NCBI GenBank assembly: GCA_002270565.1
Contig: NQMI01000007.1
Coordinates: 558,001-622,000, forward strand
Source: Stenocarpella maydis
Lineage: Eukaryota; Ascomycota; Sordariomycetes; Diaporthales; Diaporthaceae
Length of the DNA: 64,000 nt
Direction of reading: 5' to 3'
In this document: positions 22,967 through 33,475 of the stretch, one piece after another
How positions within the stretch are numbered: position 1 is the stretch's first letter
Layout of the letters: each line of letters starts with the position of its first letter
The notes under the pieces: model-generated
The model's input: the letters and a program-made list of their open reading frames with translations, nothing else
The model's database searches: none
Told to the model about the DNA's origin: nothing
Program-made: the position numbers and the translations under genes

Positions 22967-24397
22967 TCAAAGCTTGAAGTCACCGTTCGCTTTTTCCCAA
23001 CCTGATGCCGACGGCTCCATCGCCGCCACCCGCTCCACGAGCTTGGTCTTCAGGCTCCGTGATCTGTCGGTGCAAAGCTCGAAGATTGTCGCTAGGTTGA
23101 ACAGCAGTGTGTGCGAGGAAAAGCCACTGTCAACCAGGCCCTCAAGTATCTCACGTCCCTGTGATCACTTAGTCTGGGCCAGATCAAAAAGGACCAGGGA
23201 CCAATCTTACCTCTTCCAATCTGCCCGTGTAGAGCAAGCAGACAGCCAGATTGACAGCGACCATTTCATCATTGCTCATCTCGTCTCTGAGCTCCTTCCA
23301 TGTTGACAGGGCCGTGTCGTATTCGCCGTCCGCCATGAAGCACAGGGCTGATATGATCCTGTCTCCAGATTCACCCTCTTTGACACACAGCCTCGCAGCG
23401 TCGGTGTTCCCAAGATGCAGCCAGAGAAGCGCCTTTGCCATGTTGAGTTTCCCATCTGGACGGCTCTTGAGGCCTGCGAGATGATGTGCAGCACCTGCAA
23501 GATCGCCCATCTCGACCATCGCGCCGGCCACTTTCATACCCAAGTCCACCAGCCGGTCTTTCCACACCTCACTGGCCGAGTTGTTGTGAGTGGACAAGGC
23601 CGTGGCTATCTCAGCCCGAGCCTCCCTGGCAAGGTCGTAGTAGCTCATGATGGCCCTCCTAGGGTCCCCGAAGCCCATGGATTGCAGCCGGACGATCAGG
23701 ACGCGTAGGTCCCAGGGAACGAGGTGCCTGCCGGAAATCTCGTCCATATATATCGCACTGTTGACATCCTCGAGGGCTCTCACCTCTTGGGCTGCAATCT
23801 GGGTGGCATCGATGAGCGTCAGGCATGACAGGCGCACGTAAAGCAGCTCGAAGATTCTAGTATAGTCCGTGGGTGCCGGGACAGGATGGCCTGCGGTGCC
23901 GGTCAGGGCCTGGACGGCTGCGATGGCGGCGGCACGGAAGTGACCTCTTGCGAGGAGCTCATCAATAGGGGAATCTGGGGCGGGCTGTTTGCTGGAATTG
24001 CCGAAGGGTGGCGGGACTGTGACAGGCGTGACGGGGTGGAAGATCTCAGGACGCAGGAGGTAGGAGAAGTCCTTGGGCGGGAGGATGGCTGGGCTAGCGG
24101 CCCTCTTGGGCCCTGGCGAGCGAGGAGATGCGCGAGGCCTGTCGACAGAGACTCGTGGGCTGCCCCGCTGGGAGACGGGCCGGGATGGAACCAGATGCCT
24201 TGCCTGCTGGGGAGACAGCGGCGAAGCTAGGGGGTCGCTGTACTCTGGGCCTCAGTAACCAAAACAAGAGACCCAGGCTCGGATGAACTCACTCGCCTAC
24301 GTCGAGTGGACCTCTGGTCGAGGACTGAAGAGGTCTCGTTGCTAAACATCAAGGTCAGCCTCGTGTCATGTGGCAGGCCGGGGCTCAGGTCCGCCAT
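22967..24397 (-). CDS. TRAPP complex subunit 12-like TPR protein
   Basis: Minus-strand exons 24397-24293, 24242-23211 and 23158-22967, 442 aa, phase 0 throughout. The 52-bp second intron (GTAAGA...CACAG) is secure; the 50-bp first intron is less certain because several AG acceptors are close together. The N-terminal about 130 residues are Ser/Pro/Arg-rich. From about residue 145 onward helical repeats appear (IDELLARGHFRAAAIAAVQAL, AMVEMGDLAGAAHHL, ALLWLHLGNTDAARLCV, NLAVCLLYTGRLEE), typical TPR units, and the protein ends in the conserved WEKANGDFKL tail. TRAPPC12 family members belong to a TRAPP tethering complex in ER-Golgi traffic; in fungi the role is inferred from similarity. Confidence 0.82.
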
Positions 24398-25771
24398 GTG
24401 CGGGCAGCTGATGGTGCAGCGCGGATGTCACTCGAGCAAAGCCCCGTCATCGCGCTATTCAGGATTGGCCGAAAGGCTCAAGGCAGAGACACTTACGTCT
24501 GCCCGTAGAAGACTTATTCCGAACGTGCCCACGTACCGGCAAAGTTGGCGGTTGATCCATGGTTGATGGTGATAAAAAAGGGTGTTATTAACCAGTGGAT
24601 GATAGACTGGGCGGATCGCTGGCGCCAGCATCTGGAGCTTGGAAGCTGATCCAACTAAGAGCAGCTGTCCCTCAGCTGCTGCCAGCTGGCAGCCACCTAA
24701 AACACGCCGCCATACTCAAACCGCCTGGCAACCTTGAAGATTCCTGACGTCGCCTTTTTTATCCATAAATGAAAACAATAATCGGAATATTAAAGAATAA
24801 AGTAAACTGAATTAGGAGCATACAAGTTGGCATCAGTGAACTTGCAGCTCCTTGTTCTCATGGCTGGTCTCACCCGAACCTGCCATGTCAAAGCTGGAAG
24901 ATTATAAGGATATACATGTGCCAGTGTAGAATGATGGCAATGTGAGGTGAAACTCGGAATTTCTGTATTCCGAAATGCTTAGATGGGGAATTGGAGCCGT
25001 AGATAAAGGTGAAAGGATTGTATACTTCAGTGGAACGCCCTTGAAGTCGGTTGTACCCTGAGAGCTAGTTTCCCCCATCATTAACGCTCGCCGCTGCAAT
25101 CAGGATTGGGAATGGTCAGAAAGACAAATCTAATCAAGAACTTGCGTGATTAAATGCAGTCTCGCATGTCGTAGGTTGGAAACATAATGTGCTCCCCGTT
25201 CATCTGAGCCTGCCAGCTCAACGCCGGCTTGTGGTACAGATGAATCTATGGCAGATAATAAGGAGATGCACATACCAGACAACGAGTCATTTACATATCT
25301 AGTTACATACTAATTGTATATAGCTTTATAAATGAAATGCTATGAGACATCAACCTCGGCTGTAAGTGCTGGACAAAGTCCAACACACGCCGATTTGCTT
25401 TTGGTCTCCGTATCGGCATGGAAAGTATTAGATTAGCGCCTGCAAGCGCGAGAGCCCAAATGCGATTTACAGCAGCCGGATGACCATATGTAGTATAGAT
25501 ATCACCAATATGAGACGAGCCCTTCAGCTGGCTCTGATCGCTATTATAACTGGAATGCCCCAGCCCCCCCTGCTGACTTCTGTCCCTAGGGAGATAGGCA
25601 TCAGAGCTTGCCCACCCGCATCACCGCACAAGCACGAGGTCCACCAGGGAAAGGCGAGGCAGCTCCATTTCATCACAAATCACTCACCAAGAACGCCAAC
25701 CCGTTTCTCGGCTATCGCGGGAAAGAAGAAGAAAAGAAAACACCCGGAACACGACCTCACCATCCGACTCG
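24398..25771. other. Intergenic region between divergent genes (1.4 kb)
   Basis: Upstream DNA of the TRAPPC12-like gene (-) and the small secreted protein (+). AT-rich from about 24750 to 25500. No gene recognised. Confidence 0.55.
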
Positions 25772-26191
25772 ATGAAGCTCTCCTCCACTCTCCTCACCGC
25801 GGCCGTGATCGCCCTGGCCGAGCTCGGGGGCACCGCCATGGCCGAGGTCTTCTGCGCCAAGAGGGACCGAGGCTGGGGGTGGAAGTGGGACATACACTCC
25901 GACGACGTCGGGAACACGGACAACGTCTGCAGGAGGATGTGGCAGCTCCTCGACGCGACCGAGAAGTGGTGCATCGTGGACATCCCCCGGGGCTGCGGCA
26001 AAAACAAGCACTACCCGGGCAAGGACAACAGCCTCCACATGTGGTTCAAGACGACGGGCATGTGCGACGACTGGCGCGTGGCCAAGGCGTTCTGCGAGGC
26101 GACAAACAGCACGCTGGGCTGGGTCGCGTGCGAGCTCAGGACTCAGAATTGGTATTTTGACCCCGAGGTTGACATCATTCGCGACGGCTAG
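25772..26191 (+). CDS. Small secreted Cys/Trp-rich protein (effector-like)
   Basis: Single-exon 139-aa frame with an ordinary signal peptide (MKLSSTLLTAAVIALAELGG...AMA, cleavage predicted near residue 24). The mature part of about 115 residues has seven cysteines (FC, VC, WC, GC, MC, FC, AC), an unusual density of tryptophan (motif GWGWKWD), and one NST glycosylation site. I do not recognise a family. Size, secretion and cysteine spacing fit the broad class of fungal small secreted proteins that includes effectors and antimicrobial proteins; that is inference. The odd cysteine count means one may be unpaired or bridge a dimer. A longer overlapping frame in another register (25480-26160) lacks signal-peptide or domain logic and was rejected. 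Confidence 0.72.
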   Translation: MKLSSTLLTAAVIALAELGGTAMAEVFCAKRDRGWGWKWDIHSDDVGNTDNVCRRMWQLLDATEKWCIVDIPRGCGKNKHYPGKDNSLHMWFKTTGMCDDWRVAKAFCEATNSTLGWVACELRTQNWYFDPEVDIIRDG

Positions 26192-26856
26192 GCCTGCCCA
26201 GATGGTCAGTGGGGGACTGCTGCTGCGGCTGTGCAATTTCTCTCGTGGCAAGGCGGCCGGGGCCAGGAGTTATTATGGGCGGGGGTCACCTTGGTACCTA
26301 TTGTGGTATATTGCAGAAGAGTCCATTATGCACTGGAGCACTTTAGGCCTTTTCGGGCTCTTGTGCCCTTCATTCGGATATTTTAGAGTCGCCCAAGCTG
26401 GTACTGAATGAAACTACCGTTGTTGTATCGCAATGGGGCCATGCTTTCCCTTCCACAATCATCTTGTGTGGACTACCTAGGTAAATCAGTTGGCACCTAT
26501 TTACGCAGTACATGGGCTGTCTATGAAAAATCCGTAATTGGGTTTACCGGCGCCATAGAACTTGAGCATTCTTATATCTAGCCTATCAATGCCCGAGCGC
26601 TGTGTCCCCACGATATGGTTCACGAGAATTGGACTAGCTGGGAGATATTTGCTCGAAGTCAGAGACTCGCAGCCACGGAAACGGATGGTATATCACCGCC
26701 CACATCTAGCCTGCACACGCCCACCAACTCCCACATCTGTAATACCATTCCCATGATACAGATACTGATAATGTTCGCACCTGGTACCTGTTCCTATTGC
26801 GTTAGCATTGAATATATGGGTATAAGTCGGGGTGAATGCAGGTGGTAGTTACTCTC
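26192..26856. other. Intergenic between convergent genes
   Basis: No gene seen. Contains a TACCTAGGTA palindrome at 26474-26483. Confidence 0.55.
26474..26483. repeat. Palindrome TACCTAGGTA
   Basis: Perfect 10-bp palindrome in intergenic DNA, same core as at 15877 and 57117. Confidence 0.85.
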
Positions 26857-27402
26857 TTATTCGCTACGGCTTAGGTGATGTACCGGTGTGCCCGTAGTCT
26901 TCCCCAGTGCGCATGTATGAGTTGACTTGATATATGGGGGTGGTGGTGCAGGTCCCGCGTCGAGTCGGTACCCACCCGAACCACCGGCACGCACATCCCA
27001 ATCCTCGCCCTCCGCAACATCCCCTAGCTCCAAGTCCCGGGCCCGCTCGTTGCCGCCAGCCTCGGTTTGGTCCCTGCGAGGGATCCGTATGCCACAGCAC
27101 GTGGTAGCTGAGCGGAGACTGGTCCACAGGGTGTATCCGGCCCACCAAAGGCAAAAGAGCGTCACGGTCAGGGGCCACAGGACGGCGGGCAGGAGGAGGA
27201 AGATGGGGTAAAGCGGAATAAGGCAGGCGTCGCGGCGGACGGCGGCGGAGATCCAGGGGATGTGCCAGTTGCAGGAATCCTCATCTCTGACCGGGCCTCT
27301 CATGCCCCGCAGGGTCAGAAAGAGCGCCACTATGAGTCCAAATATGTACCAGACCAAAAGGACTGCCAGGATATTGACTGCTCCGGAGCTGAGGGCTGCC
27401 AT
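26857..27402 (-). CDS. Small two-helix membrane protein, unknown function
   Basis: Single-exon 181-aa frame. A hydrophobic helix occupies residues about 10-32 (VNILAVLLVWYIFGLIVALF) and a second about 62-92 (PLYPIFLLLPAVLWPLTVTLF), with a Cys pair (TTCCG) just after it. The C-terminal about 75 residues are polar, acidic, then Pro-rich (GPAPPPPYI), which contains a PPPY motif that WW domains (for example Rsp5-type ubiquitin ligases) can bind. I recognise no family. Coherent helix pattern and plausible start support a real gene, but there is no homology evidence; the last residues may belong to a wrong frame if an intron exists. Confidence 0.5.
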   Translation of the reverse strand: MAALSSGAVNILAVLLVWYIFGLIVALFLTLRGMRGPVRDEDSCNWHIPWISAAVRRDACLIPLYPIFLLLPAVLWPLTVTLFCLWWAGYTLWTSLRSATTCCGIRIPRRDQTEAGGNERARDLELGDVAEGEDWDVRAGGSGGYRLDAGPAPPPPYIKSTHTCALGKTTGTPVHHLSRSE

Positions 27403-27791
27403 TGCACTCTGGGGAGGGACCGAGCCTAGCTTGCTGCCCAGATATTATCAACACCGTGGGTTCGATGTGCTCCACGTCAGGAGGTCTTCAAACGGTGAGC
27501 TGTGTTCGTCGTAATGTGCGGTCGGTTGTCTTGGTTTAGCCGGCATAGACTCCTGGTTGGGATAGCACCGGGTCAGGTCTTGAGATTGAGATGTCAGAAC
27601 ATAATGTGGCCAAGTAGGAATGAGATAAGTCCATGGGATCGATTCTCTGGGTCATCATATGAAGACATCATCTGGCAGTCGGGTCAAATGATCCCAACTA
27701 ACATGCCACCAGCAAGTCGCCAGAATCAAGGACATTGGAGTCCGGGCCAGGGCCGGCATTTTTGGTCAACAAGCCGAGGAGGGCGCCATGC

Positions 27792-27840
<49 letters not shown>

Positions 27841-28471
27841 CCGTCCGTCGTAGTCAAGCGGCTTCTAGTATGAATGTAGAGATTCGCACCGGATAAAAAC
27901 TGGGGATACACCGGTACATCCTCCATGCCATGCCGTAGCGAACTAGAGAGTAACGGACCCAGTCCAATTCGCACAGCCACACATTCAAGTCCAGCTTTCA
28001 GGGAGTAGGTCTTGGTGGGCGTGGGCATGGGCATCGGGTGATGTACCGTACCGGTGTACCGTCCATTTCTGTGAGTGCGAATTCCAGTTCCCGCAATAGT
28101 GTTAGATCTGATCATGTAGCAAGAAGGTACACTAAGTAGCCCACTGGTGATATCTCGCGACGCAGATTTTTTTTTGGCGCTCGGTTGGGTCAGTGGCTGG
28201 ACTCATAGTGTGTCGGCATTAACTATCATCAATATTTGGGGGTTAATATGTACAGGTAACGGAAACGGGAAACAACTATGGCTATCCCCGGGCAAACTCG
28301 CATTCCCACCGCATACACACGGCTAGCCAACACAAACTCGCATCCATCATATGACAGCCACGGCCTGGCAAATTCCCGGCCTCGCAGGCCGCGAACCCAA
28401 CATCAACCGGACGCCGTCTATGTTTTCATGTCGCAGCCCCTGGTGTGCATGTTGTAACCGGGCGCAACACC
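27403..28471. other. Intergenic region with 46-bp poly-A
   Basis: Lies upstream of the minus-strand membrane protein and downstream of the minus-strand CFEM gene. The only notable structure is the A homopolymer at 27793-27838. No gene seen. Confidence 0.55.
27793..27838. repeat. Poly-A run, 46 bp
   Basis: Uninterrupted A homopolymer, far longer than the other runs in the window. It could be the tail of an old retroposed sequence or simple slippage; no target-site duplication or pol III boxes were recognised beside it. Confidence 0.9.
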
Positions 28472-29085
28472 TCACAGCAGCGCCAGCCCGGCGGCGGCCA
28501 GCCCACCAAGCATCTCCAGGCCGAGCGCGGCAGTCTGCCTCGGGGCCCAGGCGGCGGCGGCAGTGGTCCCGGTGGCGGTAGCAGAAGCCCTGGAGGAGGA
28601 GGAGGAGGAGGAGGAGCCGGTCGGGGCGGCGGTGGCACTCGCGGCGGTGCCCGAGGCGGTGGAGCAGGTGACCTGGTCGGGGACCTGGACGCCGTTGGCG
28701 GTGCAGATCTGCTGGGCGAAGGTGATGGCGGAGGCCTGGTCGGCCTGGTCGCAGGCGCCGACGAGGCAGCACGAGACGTTGTTGAGGAAGTCCTTGTTGG
28801 CGCAGATGCACTTGGGGTCGGTGCCGCAGCCGGCGTAGGAGCCGCCCGAGAAGAACTGGGAGGCGCAGCCTTGCTGTTGAGGGGGGGGGGGTTGGTTGGT
28901 TGTCAGCCGATGCAGCTCAGGAATTCCGTGTGATTTATGTGGTTTGTGGCCAGTGGTCCCGGCTACGAGTGGGTGGGTGATGTATAGTCAGACAGACTTA
29001 CAGCGCAGGTGGGCAGCCCCTGGAACTGGGCGACTGTGAGGCCGGCGAAGATGGCCGCGGAGAGTGAGACCGTGGGGAACAGCAT
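28472..29085 (-). CDS. CFEM-domain protein, predicted GPI-anchored
   Basis: Exons 29085-29002 and 28873-28472, 161 aa; the 128-bp intron (GTAAGT...CAACAG) contains a 10-bp homopolymer near its acceptor and is phase 0. A signal peptide (MLFPTVSLSAAIFAGLTVAQ) is followed by a CFEM domain at about 23-100 with ordered cysteines: PTC, GC, GC, KCIC, SCC, GAC and QIC. The Asp in GTDPKCIC is in the place of the haem axial ligand known from Candida CFEM proteins. Ten cysteines are present, two more than the usual eight. A Ser/Thr/Ala-rich linker with a run of eight Ser precedes a hydrophobic C-terminus (LGGLAAAGLALL) typical of a GPI signal. The expected site is plasma membrane or wall; roles range from haem/iron uptake to host interaction, unresolved here. 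Confidence 0.9.
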
Positions 29086-30921
29086 ATTGGCGGGCTGGCG
29101 TGACCTGAGCTGGGAGTATATGCAATGGAGATTGTCTGCTGGTTCTGCACAGCCAGAGGGCGGGATAGAGGGTATGAATGGGTACAAAACCGAATTGGTG
29201 TCACGAGTGGGCGAGCTGGGAGCTGAAGAGAAGGCGAGGCAGGAGGGTAAAGTACACCCAGTCAGCCAGTGTCGACCGTCCGTCTTCCTTGGATGTTGCG
29301 CGCGGCGGGGTGGGGAAAGCTGTAGCCAAGGAGCAAGCGCGCTGATATTCAGCCAGAGCTAACCAAGCCTGGACTGAGGGATCAGGGCATGCCCTCCCTG
29401 GCACGGGTTCATGCAGTGGCGTTCTTAAAAGGGACCGAACGCGGCAGGTCTGCAGGCAATAGCCTGGAATCCATCCTTTGCCATCCTGTCCTGATGCAGA
29501 CATTTGATGCTACGGATACATGTGTATTCTGTCCTGAACATACATGTATACATGGTGTACATACATGTATATGCCGCAGTACTCCCAGTGCAGGCCATCA
29601 TGATGCCGCCGACTACGGCTTCCTGCACTGCGCAGCAGGACAGTAGACAGGCGGAGGAGCCGGGCCTCTGAATCGTGAAGATTGGTGTAGTGTAGAGCTA
29701 GAGCAATCGGCCGGGCCAGGAAGCCTTTGACGGTGCAGGCCCATGCCGAGCTTGATGCTGGCCTCGTCGTCTTGCGTAGGGCATATTCTCGGAGGCCAGA
29801 GTCTCAGCAGCTATGGAAGCTTCCCTTATTATTAGTGTACTCCGCAGTGCCTACACCACACGTGTAGGTACGTGTACCTCGGGATCATCGGCCCACGTGC
29901 TGCTGGTATCGCAACGGACAAATTGACAATTTCCAGCTAAACCTTAATGACGTCCCCACCGAGCCCACCGCCCCGCTGAAGAAACTCAGCTGCGCTTCCC
30001 TGGCAGCCGTCTTGTCCCAACCGTCTCTCCTTCGATATCCAACAGGTCTGCCGTGTATAACATGCCAGCCACCTGTTAGGGATATGTCCTCCTGATGCTC
30101 CAGTATGTATCTGCACTAGCATCAGTCCCGTCGCTGCCAGGCTGGCCGCGGCTGCCGCGCCACTGCGGAGAAACACGCATCATCACAGCCATGTTCATGT
30201 ACATGAACCACCCAGACTGCTACGCACACTACACTACACCGTGTGCCGCGCCCCCCAGACCCCCTCACATCGGACGGCGGCTCCACCTGGAATGGGCTGA
30301 CCACGAGGTCCGATGTGGGATGGTCTATCCGATACACCACCTGCCATGCATTTGACATGATCAGACTCGGTGACTACCAACGCACGCCCTCGGCACGGCA
30401 CGCAACGTGCGAGATGTGCCCTCCTCCCGGTGCGTGCGTGCGTGCGTGCGTGCCTGGGTCGCACTGCGCTAGCACTGCCGCTCAGGATGACGGCACGATG
30501 CAGGCGGGCCCTATTAGAGCCGGAGAAGGGGATCATCACAGTTGTGCTGCTGCAACTCTAAATGCTGCCAAGAGCCACTGCAGTCCGGCTGGCCATTGCA
30601 GCGTGTGGCGCCGGCTAACCTGCCTAGGTATTGTGCTAGCACTGATTGAGCGAGGGGTTGGACGCCTGTACGTCCATACTTTCCTGTCCTCGCCCACGAC
30701 TCGTCGTGCCGGTCCCGTCCACACCAGAACCACATCTCGCCCGTACCTCCCCGACAAGTGAGCTCGGGGCTGTCGAGCTCCGTCTGGTCGCTGTCTAAGC
30801 AACCGCCATGCTTCTGTGCTGACCGCCCGTGAGGTATCAACAGCCGAGATATTTCTACTACGCGTTACCACCACCACCGCTCCGCTCATACTTGCTCATT
30901 ATCATTAACCCATCATCCATC
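29086..30921. other. Intergenic region between divergent genes (1.8 kb)
   Basis: Upstream DNA of the CFEM gene (-) and MFS transporter (+). It has a (TGCG)n tract at about 30431-30451 and repeated ACATGTA-type palindromes near 29530-29575. No gene recognised. Confidence 0.55.
30431..30452. repeat. (TGCG)n microsatellite
   Basis: Five tandem TGCG units in non-coding DNA. Confidence 0.85.
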
Positions 30922-32859
30922 ATGGGCCTGGGAGTTCTCGAGGACAGGGTCATGGACCACGTCCCAGGTGCGCGCCGCACTCACAATATCATACATGCTA
31001 CCCTCAACACCCGCTGACCACTCTGCTCCAGGGACGACCCGCTACTACGACGACCCCTCGCGGCCTCAGTACGCCGCCGATGGTGTCCGTGGCCTCAAGA
31101 CCGACAACAGCGGCGCTGTGCCCATCATCCTCGTGCCGCAGCCCTCGGACGACCCAAACGACCCCCTCAACTGGCCGCTGTGGAAGCGCGACCTCATCAC
31201 CTTCATCCTCTCCGTCTCCGCCATCTTCGCCACTGCCCTGGGGCCCATCCTTGCCGCAAACACCGTCACCGTCTCGCTCTACATGAGGCACGACTTCACC
31301 GACGTCGCCGTCCTCACCGGCTACTTCCTGCTCGGCACCGGCGTCGCGAGCGCCTTCTTCGTCCCCTCGAGCCGCGTCTGGGGCAAGAGGCACACCTTCA
31401 TCCTCGGCATGGTCATTCTGGTCGCCTCGAGCGTCTGGGGCGGCTACGTCGGCTACAAGAAGGACTACTACAGCTTCCTCTGGTCCCGCATCATCCAGGG
31501 CATCGGTTGTGCCCCCTACGAGGCCCTCGTCAACGCCGCCGTCGGCGACCTGTACTTTGTCCACCAGCGCGGCAGCAGGATGGCCCTCACCAACCTCGCC
31601 GTCTTTGGCGGCGCCTTCTTCACCCCCATCGTCGTCGGCAAGATCACCCACGAGCTCAACTGGTGGTGGACATTCTACTTCACCGCCATCTTCTGCGCCG
31701 TGTGCCTGCCCGCCTTGGTCTTCTTCTGCCCCGAGACCGCCTACAGGCGCGAGACCAGCCTCAACACGGACATGGCGTCGCAGGATAACCCCGCCGGCGT
31801 GGCAAACGGCGGCGACGATTACCCCCTATCCACCCGCGACAACAACAGCCAGGACTCGGAGAAGGCCATCAATGGAGACGGTGCCAACAGGCCTGCAGAA
31901 GAAGGCGGCGGCAGCAGCAAGGCGCCAGTCCAGGCCAAGGCCACCTACCTGCAGTCCCTCGCGCTCTTCGACGGCCGCAGGACGGACGAGTCCCTCTGGA
32001 AGCTCGCCCTGCGGCCCTTCCCGCTCTTCCTGCAGCCCGCCTTCCTGTGGGCCTGCCTCATCCAGGGCACCCTGATCGGCTGGACCGTCTTCATCGGCGT
32101 CATCCTGGGCGCCTTCTTCCTCGGCTACCCGCTGTGGTGGGACGAGGTCAAGACCGGCTACGCCTACACCGCCGCCTTCATCGGTGCCATCGTCGGGTTC
32201 CTCATCGCGGGGGGCCTGTCCGACTGGTCCGCCAAGGTCATGACCAGGCGCAACGGGGGCGTCTACGAGCCCGAGTTCCGCATCCTCCTGGTCATCCCGC
32301 AGTTCATCTTTGGCTGCATCGGCGTGTTCGGCTGGGGCGCCGCATCCGACGGGCTTCTGGCCTCCAAGTACGGGTACGCCGTGCCGCTGACCTTCTTTGC
32401 GTTCGAGGTCTGCGGCATGGTCATCGGTGCTGTGGCGAGTAGTCTCTACATTGTGGATGCATATCGTAAGGAATCCCAGCGCTCTTGCTGTTGTCCCCTG
32501 GCCGGTAGCGGGATACTGATGACAAGCGCAACAGGCGACCTGGCCATTGAGGGCCTGACGTGCATGATCATATTCAAGAACATGTTCAGCTTCGCCCTCA
32601 CCTTCAAGGCCTACGAGTGGCTCATCATTAACGGCACCAAGGCGACGCCGCTCTTCAATGCCCTCGGGGCGATACAGGTAGTTGTCTGCGCGTCTAGCAT
32701 ACCGATGTGTACGCCTCCCCCCCCCCTCAAAAGAAAAAAAAAACCCCTTCCTCTATGCTCCAGAGCTCTCACTGACCATCCCGTGCAGACATCTACGGCA
32801 AGCGGAATCGTAGCTTCTTCCATCGCCATGACATCTTGAAAATTCTTGGGCTTAGGTGA
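30922..32859 (+). CDS. Major facilitator superfamily transporter (DHA1-like)
   Basis: Four exons: 30922-30967, 31032-32465, 32535-32708 and 32789-32859, 574 aa. All three introns split codons after one base and the phases agree, which removes the apparent low-complexity read-through tail. The cytosolic start contains DDPNDPLNWPLWKRD, the typical fungal DHA signature before TM1. TM1-TM6 (LITFILSVSAIFATALGPILAANTV and so on) and TM7-TM12 flank a charged central loop (about residues 270-330). The final exons give VDAYRDLAIEG, IIFKNMFSFALTFKAYEW and the C-terminal KRNRSFFHRHDIL, standard for this clade. Proton-coupled export of small molecules at the plasma membrane is expected; substrate unknown. 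Intron 3 carries a C run followed by an A run. Confidence 0.9.
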
Positions 32860-33475
32860 CCGTGACATGGCTCACGTGTCGGATAGTTTGCATAGCCGGT
32901 TATGACGTCCTGCATCTCTTCCCATTCAATAGAAACTTTAATACACACAGAGCGTGTGGCGCGAGATTTCATAGACTTTGACCATTGACTCGTCCAACGT
33001 TTTGCGTAGTAGCCGTACCCGACTAACCCCTCGGGTGAAGTCGCTTGGATCGCCTGTGTAGGCCTCCTATGAAGTGACTGCGACTGGATGACCCCAGGTT
33101 CAACAACCCATCATGAGGTGGCTTCTCTGGGGGTTCCGTCCTCCTGAGTACTCTCTTACATTGGGAATACCGCTGTATGGACGGACTTACAAGACATCCT
33201 CAGTAGCTAAACCGCCCCGAACCGCTGGGACGCTCCCCCAGGACACACTGTTCCTCTCCGATGATCTCAGCAAGATAATCTTCAGTGTGGAGTCTCCTCC
33301 CGAGGTCTGGGACGAACTCTTGTAGTTTGATCACCGGCCAGAGAAAGTCTGGTAACACTATACGCCTCAAGTCATTTGCGATGCAACATCAGCCTTGCTG
33401 ATCGAAGCTGCCCGGACACTCCATATCTACTTTCGGTACCTGCTACCCAGGCCACAGAGCAGGAACACGCCCATT
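32860..33475. other. Intergenic between convergent genes
   Basis: 3' regions of the MFS transporter (+) and Prp22 (-). No gene recognised. Confidence 0.6.

Noticed and set aside
25480..26160. 226-codon frame overlapping the small secreted protein
   Set aside because: Arg/His-rich composition, no signal peptide, other frame has clean secretion signal and Cys pattern.
27842..27890. tRNA-like string after the poly-A (GTAGTCAAGCGGC)
   Set aside because: Only resembles an A-box; no B-box, no cloverleaf could be folded by eye.
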